Made by a program: the position numbers and the translations under genes. This document shows, piece by piece, positions 48,301 to 59,538 of a DNA stretch of 64,000 nt. Numbering within the stretch: the first letter of the stretch is position 1; each line of letters starts with the position of its first letter. The DNA is from Macrostomum hystrix. Taxonomy: Eukaryota; Platyhelminthes; Macrostomidae. The DNA is taken from NCBI GenBank assembly GCA_950097015.1, contig CATNEN010000008.1:4252501-4316500 (forward strand), written 5' to 3'. A model generated the notes under the pieces. The model was not told the origin of the DNA. It ran no database searches and saw nothing but the letters and a program-made list of their open reading frames with translations.

Positions 48301-51300
48301 AATTTACGCCCTTGAGGGCCAACCTCCAAGGCACAGTGAGAGTGTAAACTGCCTGACGATGAGAAAGTCAGGGCGATTGTACATACCTGTGTGAGTGTGT
48401 GCTCAGGAGTCAGCGAAATGCCCACAGCACTCCTGCAATTATTATTATATTATTAGCTGCTAATACGAAGGTGTCTCTGTCTGTTGGGAGAATTAGGAAA
48501 ATCTCCTTTCTGCATCACGACCATGAACGGCGGCGAGTGTGACGAGGTGTGATGCAGATTGCAGGAGAGACTGGGGAAGCTGAATCTCGTGCGCGTCCAA
48601 AGCTGGAATCTATAATTATTTATCCCCTAATCCCCATGGAATTCTTCAAGGACACTTCGGAAGTTCTGTCTCTGTGTGTTTTCAGCGGGGGAAGAATTTT
48701 TTTAGGAGTTTTTAGCTAGGAAGTCGAACAGAGTTATCCTATTCCAATCATGAATTTGGGTATAAGTTAATCACTGGTGCTCTAGTGGGGCATAGCCGGG
48801 TTGCAGCTGTTCTGGAATATATGCGATGCAAATACTACCCACTACTCATTGTCTGAGGTCTTGGATACAAAATTCGGCCCACAGATCGAGTAGCTAGTTT
48901 TCCCAGGTGTGGAAGCCAGTTACGAGCTGTTGTATCGAGATTGAGAACAAGCTGACGCATGCTGAGTCCTTTGTCCAATTCTGGATTCTACACTGCCTTA
49001 TGTCTTTGTAATTGAGTATTGGACAAGACCTGATTTGCTGCGAAACTGCAACACCTGATGGACAAGAAGGCTGAGTAGCTGCTAGGCAAAAAGGCACGAC
49101 AGGCGAGACAAAGGGGAGGTGATAGTTAGGTAGGGATAAGTACTTTAGTACTTATGAAGCTGTTGTTATTCAGGTGGTTATGAGGAATATATACTTAATT
49201 TGTTTTGGGAACTCGACAAATTTGCTGTAATCTAAACAACATTACAAGCTTTAACGGGTTGTATTATGCCATTTTGGGATGGGATGGGATGGAGTTTGAT
49301 GGGATGCGATGGGATGGGATCGGATCAGATGGGATTGGATGGGATCAGGATTGGGTGGGATAGGATCAGATGGACTTTGATGGGATGGCATTAAGTTAGA
49401 TGGGATACGATGGTATGGGATGGGATCAGTGAAATGGGATCAGATGGAGTGGGATCGGATGGGATTAGATGGAATTGGGTGGGATGGGATGGGATTTGAT
49501 GGGATGGGATGGAATCAGATGGGATGGAATCAGATGGGATGGAATCAGATGGGATGGGATTGGATGGGATCAGATGGGATGGGATGGAATCAGATGTGAT
49601 GGGATCAGATGGGATGGGATGGAATCAGATGGGATGGGATCAGATGGGATGGGATCAGATGGGATGGGATGGAATCAGATGGGATGGGATCAGATGGGAT
49701 GGGATCAGATGGGATGGAATCAGATGGGATGGAATCAGATGGGATGGGATCAGATGGGATGGGATGGGATCAGATGGGATGGGATCAGATGGGATGGGAT
49801 CAGATGGGATGGGATGGGATCAGATGGGATGGAATCAGATGGGATGGAATCAGATGGGATGGGATCAGATGGGATGGGATGAGATCAGATGGGATGGGAT
49901 CAGATGGGATGGGATCAGATGGGATGGGATGGGATTAGATGGGATGGGATGGGATCAGATGGGATGGGATCAGATGGGATGGGATCAGATGGGATTGATG
50001 GGATGGGATCAAATTGGATGGGGAAAGATGGTATGGGATTGGATCAGTGAAATGGGATCAGATGGAGTGGGATGGGATGGAGTGGGATGGGATGGAATGG
50101 GATGAGATGGAATGAAATGGGATAGGATGGAATCAGATGGGATGGGATCGGATGGGATGGAATGGATGGGATCAGATGGGATGGGATGGTATGGGATCAG
50201 ATGGGATTGATGGGATGGGATCAAATTGAATGGGTAAGATGGTATGGGATGGGATCAGTGAAATGGGATCAGATGAAGTGGGATGGGATTGGATGGGATG
50301 GAATGGTATGGGATGGGATGGGATGGGATGGAATGGTATGGGATGGGATGGGATCAGATGGGATTGATGGGATGGGATCAAATTGGATGGGTAAGATGGT
50401 ATGGGATGGGATCAGTGAAATGGGATCAGATGAAGTGGGATGGGATTGGATGGGATGGAATGGTATGGGATGGGATGGGATGGGATGGGATGGGATCAGA
50501 TGGGATTGATGGGATGGGATCAAATTAGATGGGTAAGATGGTATGGGATGGGATCAGTGAAATGGGATCAGATGAAGTGGGATGGGATTGGATGGGATGG
50601 AATGGTATGGGATGGGATGGGATGGGATGGGATGGGATGGGATCAGATGGGATTGATGGGATGGGATCAAATTGGATGGGTAAGATGGTATGGGATGGGA
50701 TCAGTGAAATGGGATCAGATGAAGTGGGATGGGATTGGATGGGATGGAATGGTATGGGATGGGATGGGATGGGATGGGATTGGATGGGATGGGATGGGAT
50801 GGAATGAGATGGGATGGGGTTGCTAATTGATTTGGTTTGATACTGGCTGGGTTGTCTCAGGATAAACTAGGGATAATGTTGTTGGTTGAACAATGATATT
50901 TGATGGCAGAGGTAACTCTAGATAGAGTGTTTTAGGGTATTTCAATAAGGCCCTGAGGTACAGTTTGGGTGTGGCATAGTGCTAGAAAAAACTAATTTCA
51001 AATCTCAAGTAGCTCAAAGTACTTTGAATTTTATTCCAACGAGTCAAGACTGCAGACCGATTAACGGCAGAACATACCATGCTTCGAGAAAAATCAATAA
51101 ATTTTAAGTCCATTAATATCGATTGTTCTGGACCAAGTGACCCTTGAAATTTAGTAAATTAGTGAAAGTAATTTTTCAATGGATAAGCTCAAATGGTGCT
51201 AGAAAATCGAATATCGATCTAATCTAAGACTTAATCTGCTTTCTTTACGCTTCATCAACGGGGATTATTAAACTAATTTTCAACCTACATTATTCAGCAT

Positions 51301-54300
51301 CAACGAATTGAATGCCTCGATTCCAATCTCACACTATAGCCTCCAACTCCATCCCATCTATCCCATTCCATTCCATTCCATTCCATTCCATTCCATTCCA
51401 TCCCATCACAAACCATCCCATCCCATCCCATCCCATCCTATCCCATCCCATCCCATCTATCCCATTCCATCCCATCCCATCCCATCCCATCTATCCCATT
51501 CCATCCCATCCCATCCCATCCCATCTATCCCATCCCATCCCATCCCATCCCATCTCATCCCATCCTATCCCATCCCATCCCATCCCATCCCATCCCATAC
51601 CATTCCATCCCATACCATTCCATCCCATCCCATCCAATCCCATCTATCCCATTCCATCCCATCCCATCCCATCTATCCCATTCCATCCCATCCCATCCCA
51701 TCCCATCTATCCCATTCCATCCCATCCCATCCCATCCCATCTATCCCATCCTATCCCATCCCATCCCATCCCATCCCATCTCATCCCATCCTAACTCATC
51801 CCATCCCATCCCATACCATTCCATCCCATCCCATCCCATACCATTCCATCCCATCCCATCCCATACCATTCCATCCCATACCATTCCATCCCATCCCATC
51901 CCATACCATTCCATCCCATACCATTCCATCCCATCCCATCCCATCCAATCCCATCTATCCCATTCCATCCCATCCCATCCCATCTATCCCATTCCATCCC
52001 ATCCCATCCCATCTATCCCATCCCATCCCATCCCATCCCATCTCATCCCATCCTATCCCATCCCATCCCATCCCATCTCATCCCATCCTATCTCATCCCA
52101 TCCCATCCCATCCCATACCATTCCATCCCATACCATTCCATCCCATCCCATACCATTCCATCCCATACCATTCCATCCCATCCCATCCCATCCAATCCCA
52201 TCTATCCCATTCCATCCCATCCCATCCCATCTATCCCATTCCATTCCATCCCATCCCATCCCATCTATCCCATTCCATCCCATCCCATCCCATCCCATCT
52301 ATCCCATCCCATCTATCCCATCCCATCCCATCCCATCCCATCTGATCTATCCCATCCCATTCCATCTCATCTATCCCATCCCATTCCATCCCATCCCATC
52401 TCATCTATCCCATTCCATCCCATCCCATCCCATCCCATCTCATCTATCCCATCCCATTCCATCCCATCCCATCTCATCTATCCCATTCCATCCCATCCCA
52501 TCCCATCCCATCTATCCCATTCCATCCCATCTATCCCATTCCATCCCATCCATCCCATCCCATCTATCCCATCCCATCTATCCCATCCCATCCCATCTCA
52601 TCCCATCTATCCCATTCCATACCATTCCATCCCATACCATTCCATCCCATCCCATCCCATCCAATCCCATCTATCCCATTCCATCCCATCCCATCCCATC
52701 TATCCCATTCCATCACATCCCATCCCATCTATCCCATCCCATCCCATCCCATCCCATCTCATCCCATCCTATCCCATCCCATCCCATCCCATCTTATCCC
52801 ATCCTATCTCATCCCATCCCATCCCATCCCATACCATTCCATCCCATACCATTCCATCCCATCCCATCCCATACCATTCCATCCCATACCATTCCATCCC
52901 ATCCCATCCCATCCAATCCCATCTATCCCATTCCATCCCATCCCATCCCATCTATCCCATTCCATCCCATCCCATCCCATCCCATCTATCCCATTCCATC
53001 CCATCCCATCCCATCCCATCTATCCCATCCCATCTATCCCATCCCATCCCATCCCATCCCATCTCATCTATCCCATCCCATTCCATCTCATCTATCCCAT
53101 CCCATTCCATCCCATCCCATCTCATCTATCCCATTCCATCCCATCCCATCCCATCCCATCTCATCTATCCCATCCCATTCCATCCCATCCCATCTCATCT
53201 ATCCCATTCCATCCCATCCCATCCCATCCCATCTATCCCATTCCATCCCATCTATCCCATTCCATCCCATCCATCCCATCCCATCTATCCCATCCCATCT
53301 ATCCCATCCCATCCCATCCCATCCCATCTATCCCATTCCATTCCATTACATCCCATCCCATCCCATCTATCCCATTCCATCCCATCCCATCCCATCCCAT
53401 CCCATCGCATCCCATCCCATCCCATCGCATCCCATCGCATCCCATCCCATCCCATCGCATCCCATCGCACAGCAAGTCAGCCAGGCAGCTCACCCGCAGC
53501 AGGTGATGCAACAGGCCACTAAGCAGTCTGTCCAGCTTCTGTTCCTCATCAGGCCCGCAGTTTGGCAAGGCGCCGGCCGCAGCCAGAGCTTCGCAGACGA
53601 AGGAGCTGAGTCCACGGCAGACGCTACGCAAGCTGTCGATGCCGGAGGCGGACATCCTGGTGAGCACAAAGACGCTGCGCTCGAGATCCTCCATGCCTGG
53701 TAGAGCAAATGATATTTTTATTCTAACTGAGATTTTCCTTATCGAAAAGCAGATCTCGTCACATTTTCAATTTAGTCGATTCGATTTCAACAGACGCCGC
53801 CCATCCTATCAGTTTCTGTCTCCGCGCATTAGCGGCATTGCTAATATGGTTCTGCCAGCGATGCTCCGATAGGCCCGCTGGGCTGGCGACATAAGCAGAG
53901 ACACTCCATGGTTGGCTGATTAAGCTCCCCAAATCCTTCATACTAGCCCCCCCAATCTCGCGAGCCTTCCCCTGAGCAGGCCTGAGTCCCTATTGAGGCT
54001 GGCAGAAGCGAGTTTTACTTTGGGCCTGGCGCGCACTCGATTGAAATGAACTTGTCCGGCCCAGCTCGACAGGGGGGGGAGCGAATACGCACTTCATCCC
54101 CTCCTTCACTAATGCCTCATGTGGGGATTATTCGCACTATGGGAAACTGGGGCCACATAGTAGCATGAATGTGAGCTTCAGCTGCGTTTAGGGATGCTAA
54201 AAATAAAATGAGAGAACTCTGAGATTTCCCCCGCCAATCATATCGTATTGCTTTGTTCAATATAAATGTTCAGTCCGGCGTCATTTAGCTCGTACTTCTA

Positions 54301-57300
54301 TGACATGACATTGACGGTCATCCAAGCTATCACAAACAATCCCATCTCTAATTCACCATCTTGCACATCCAGTCCCACCCAACTTATCTCATCCCATCCC
54401 ATCTGATCCCATCCCATCTGATCCCATCCCATCTGATCCGATCCCATCTGATTCGATCCCATCCCATCCCATCCCATCCCATCCCATCCCATCCGATCCC
54501 ATCCGATCCCATCGCATCGCATCCCATCCCATCTGATCCGATCCCATCTGATCCGATCCCATCCCATCCCATCCCATCCCATCCCATCGCATCCCATCCC
54601 ATCCCATCCCATCCAATCCAATCCCATCCCATCCCATCCCATCCCACCCCATCCCATCGCATCGCATCCCATCCCATCCCATCCCATCCCACCCCATCCC
54701 ATCGCATCGCATCCCATCCCATCGTATCCCATCCAATCCAATCCCATCCCATCCCATCCCATCCCACCCCATCCCATCGCATCGCATCCCATCCCATCGC
54801 ATCCCATCCAATCCCATCCCATCCCATCCCATCGCATCCCATCCAATCCAATCCCATCCCATCCCATCCCATCCCACCCCATCCCATCCCACCCCATCCC
54901 ATCGCATCCCATCCCATCCCATCCCATCCCACCCCATCCCATCGCATCGCATCCCATCCCATCGTATCCCATCCAATCCAATCCCATCCCATCCCATCCC
55001 ATCCCATCGCATCCCATCCCATCGTATCCCATCCCATCGCATCCCATCCAATCCCATCCCATCCCATCCCATCGCATCCCATCCCATCCCATCCCATCCC
55101 ATCGCATCCCATCCCATCCGATCCAATCCAATCCCATCCCATCCCATCCCACCCCATCCCATCGCATCGCATCCCATCCCATCGCATCCCATCCAATCCA
55201 ATCCCATCCCATCCCATCCAATTCCACATTCACACACCGACGCTACGACCTGTTGAGAGGGCCGCAAAGCTGGGCGTCCCACTGGTTGCAGCCGACACCT
55301 GAAATTGCGTAGTTAAAATGAAAAGCATTCGCAATCATTTATCTTGTCTACTTTAAGTAGCATATGCGAATGTGTCATATGCGAAGTGCAAGCAAATGAA
55401 GCAAATGAACCTGCTTGATAAATGTATCAATGCATCAATACGGGGAGTTATCAACTAGGGATTTGGAATTGGAATTGAGGGTGATAAGCTGCTCCAACTG
55501 GCTTATTTTAGCTCTGCACAATATCCCGAAACGAAAAAAAACACAGCGGACAAAAACGAACTCAAACAAAGGACTCAGTGCTAGGTAGATATATAGGAAC
55601 AATAGGAGGCCCATTGTACATCCATAGACAATGGAGTCTACAGAGATTTGAGGATTTGATTCTCAAGGATTTGAGAACAAGTGTACGTTTCTCTGTCATG
55701 AAAAATTTATTCTCTCGGGAGAACTATTTTTTTACTTCCTCGAATTGTGTAGAAATGAGGGTGGGGCCAGCTAGCATTTATACCTGCAGATGACTGGCGA
55801 AATTCTGAGTTTGAAAATGTGAATCTGTGCATGGTTACACACGATGCATGAGTGCCTTCTGTGTTCAATTTACACGGAAAACCGCATTGCTGTGTGCTTT
55901 CGCCCACTCTCAACTCTCAAATCTTCACACCCTACTCTCTACTTCCTACTCTACTCTCTACTGTCTACTCTCTACTCTCTACTGTCTACTATCTACTCCC
56001 TACTGTCTACTCTCTACTCCCTACTCTCTACTGTCTACTCTCTACTCCCTACTCTCTACTGTCTACTCTCTACTCTCTACTGTCTACTCTCTACTCCTTA
56101 CTCTCTACTGTCTACTCTCTACTCTCCACTGTCTACTGTCTACTCTCTACTTCCTGCTCTCCACTCTCTACTTCCTGCTCTCCACTCTCTACTCCCTACT
56201 CTCTACTGTCTACTCCCTACTCTCTACTGTCTACTCCCTACTCTCTACTGTCTACTCTCTACTCTCTACTGTCTACTCTCTACTCCCTACTCTCTACTGT
56301 CTACTCTCTACTCTCCACTGTCTACTGTCTACTCTCTACTTCCTGCTCTCCACTCTCTACTTCCTGCTCTCCACTCTCTACTCCCTACTCTCTACTGTCT
56401 ACTCCCTACTCTCTACTGTCTACTCCCTACTCTCTACTCTCTACTCTCTACTCTCTAATTCCTACTCTCTTCTTCCTTCTCTCTACTCTCTACTTTCTAC
56501 TCTCTACTCCCCAATCTTCTCTCTCTAATCTTGTAGCCAAATGTATCTATTTTAACAACTGACAAAGTAGACACCGACATACTCGTACAATCAATAATAG
56601 TTTGGTAGGCTTTTAATAGGGACGAATCCCTTGTAACTTCTGCAAAAATTGACACAAATAGATCCCCAGTGGCCTCACTAACCACGCAGTTGTTAAAACT
56701 CACTTTCAACCTGTACAATAACAGCGAGACAGTTTTCAATTTCTGACACTTCAAATCAAATGACTTTTTTCACATCCTGCCGACTGAGAGAATCATTTAA
56801 CAAATCCGCTTTGTACCTTCGTGATTGGCAGACTGAAAGCAAGTAGAAAGAATACTGCTTTAATCTAATGTAGTAGACACACCGACTTGTATAGTTCCTA
56901 ACTCTACTCTCTCTACGATTCTCTCATCTCTCTAATCACTGAATTCACCATGCTCTGCTTCGCCAAAAATATTTCCCTGCCCAGTATGCCTCCACACTCT
57001 CTATTGTCTACTCTACAGTCTCTAATCTACTTTATCTACTCTACTGTCTTTCTATTGTCTCGACTCTATTGTCTCTACTCTATTGTCTCTACTCAAGCTC
57101 GTTCTGTCTCTTCTCAACTTTCACTTTCTACTCTACTCTGTCTCTACTCTACTATCTTTACTCTACTTTCAGTACTCTATTCTACGGTCTACTCTTTTTG
57201 ACACTAGATTAAGTAGATTAAGCAGATTAAGTAGATTAAGCAGATTAAGTAGATTAAGCAGATTAAGTAGATTAAGCAGATTAAGTAGATTAAGCAGATT

Positions 57301-59493
57301 AAGTAGATTAAGCAGATTAAGTAGATTAAGACAAAGCTAGATATCGATAAACTAGATCTGCATTAGAAAGCATAAATTAGATACGAAAAAGTTGTCTCAG
57401 TGCCTTAAGAAAAGCCCGACAGTAAAACAATGGAAATAAATTGTGGGTCACTCGGGTTTCATGAGCTTCGACAGAATTTTACAGTTATACAGTTTGGTTT
57501 ACTTCACCGAAGCTCCTAAATAAACAAATACTAATTATAACTCAAATACCTCAATTTATACAGACATAAATCCGAATTCATTTTGTTACCATGGCAACTC
57601 CATTTGCCTTCCCCGCCACATTACCAGTCAGCCGAGTCAGCACGGCCCACAGCTTCTAAACAGTTTCATCTGAAAAAATTTCTGGCTTCCTCCGAATTAC
57701 AGCTTATATCCCGAAGCCCCACAGATGGTGACGATGGCGACGATGTAGATATATGGGAAACTGGCTGACAAGAGCGAGGGAAATGAGGAGCTGGGCATCA
57801 GAGACCTTGGATACAGGGAACTAAAGACCTTGACCTGGGGCTCGAAAGCTGACCTTAAACTGAAATTCTGAGACAAGTAATTCGGGACTTTCAATCGGGG
57901 TGTGGGGAACTGAGAGTAGGGATCCGAGATTTTGGGATTTGAGGAAAGGGATCAGAGAGAGGGGATCTGAGAGTGGGGATCTGAGAGTGGTGATCTGAGA
58001 GTAAGTATCTGATATTGGAGATCCAAGAGTAGGATAAGAGAGTAAGGATCTGAGAGTGGGGATCTGAGAGTAAGGATCTGAGAGTGGGGATCCGAGAGTA
58101 AGGATCTGAGAGTGAGGTCCCGAGAGTAGGGATCAGAGAGTGGGGATCTGAGAGTTGGGATCAGAGAGTGGGGATCTGAGAGTGGGGATCTGAGAGTGGG
58201 GATTTGAGAGTAGGGGTCTGAGAGTGGGGATCAGAGAGTGGGGATCTGAGAGTTGGGATCAGAGAGTGGGGATCTGAGAGTGGGGATCTGAGAGTGGGGA
58301 TTTGAGAGTAGGGGTCTGAGAGTGGGGATCAGAGAGTGGGGATTTGAGAGTAGGGGTCTGAGAGTGGGGATCAGAGAGTGGGGATCAGAGAGTGGGGATC
58401 TGAGAGTGGGGATTTGAGAGTAGGGGTCTGAGAGTGGGGATCAGAGAGTGGGGATCTGAGAGTTGGGGTCAGAGAGTGGGGATCAGAGAGTGGGGATCTG
58501 AGAGTGGGGATTTGAGAGTAGGGATCTGAGAGTGGGGATTTGAGAGTAGGGATCTGAGAGTAGGGATCAGAGAGTGGGGATCAGAGAGTGGGATCTGAGA
58601 GTGGTGATCTGAGAGTAAGTATCTGATATTGGAGATCCAAGAGTAGGATAAGAGAGTAAGGATCTGAGAGTAAGGATCTGAGAGTGGGGTCTGAGAGTGG
58701 GGATCTGAGAGTGGGGATCTGAGAGTGGGGATTTGAGAGTAGGGGTCTGAGAGTGGGGATCAGAGAGTGGGGATCAGAGAGTGGGGATCTGAGAGTGGGG
58801 ATTTGAGAGTAGGGGTCTGAGAGTGGGGATCAGAGAGTGGGGATCTGAGAGTTGGGGTCAGAGAGTGGGGATCAGAGAGTGGGGATCTGAGAGTGGGGAT
58901 TTGAGAGTAGGGATCTGAGAGTGGGGATTTGAGAGTAGGGATCTGAGAGTAGGGATCAGAGAGTGGGGATCAGAGAGTGGGATCTGAGAGTGGTGATCTG
59001 AGAGTAAGTATCTGATATTGGAGATCCAAGAGTAGGATAAGAGAGTAAGGATCTGAGAGTAAGGATCTGAGAGTGGGGTCTGAGAGTGGGGATCAGAGAG
59101 TGGGGATCTGAGAGTTGGGGTCAGAGAGTGGGGATCTGAGAGTGGGGATCTGAGAGTGGGGATTTGAGAGTAGGGATCTGAGAGTGGGATCTGAGAGTGG
59201 GATGTGAGAGTAGGGATTTAATATTGGAGATCTGAGAGTGGGGATCTGATGCTAGAGATCCAGAAGTAAAATTTGCTGTCTGAATTTTTATTGAATTCGC
59301 GACTTGCGAGTCAGATTTCAGATAAGGGACCTACGAGTAGAAATATTCACGAATAACCATCCGAGAATGAGGATCTCGTATATGGAGATCTAAAAATAAG
59401 AACCTACGTAGGATTGAGTGTCTGGGACTTTTTACACTCGCCTCGTCAAAGCAGCTCGTTATCTTGTCTACATCGTTCTGATCCTGATGCCGA

Positions 59494-59538
<45 letters not shown>

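Noticed and set aside
51308..52345. 345-codon Pro/Ser/His/Ile frame
   Set aside because: (CCATC)n pentamer cycles through all phases without stops.
59437..59444. GC-AG intron donor (GAG|GCGAGT) for exon 59649-59436
   Set aside because: An ordinary GT donor six bases on (AGT|GTAAAA) keeps the same phase and is simpler.
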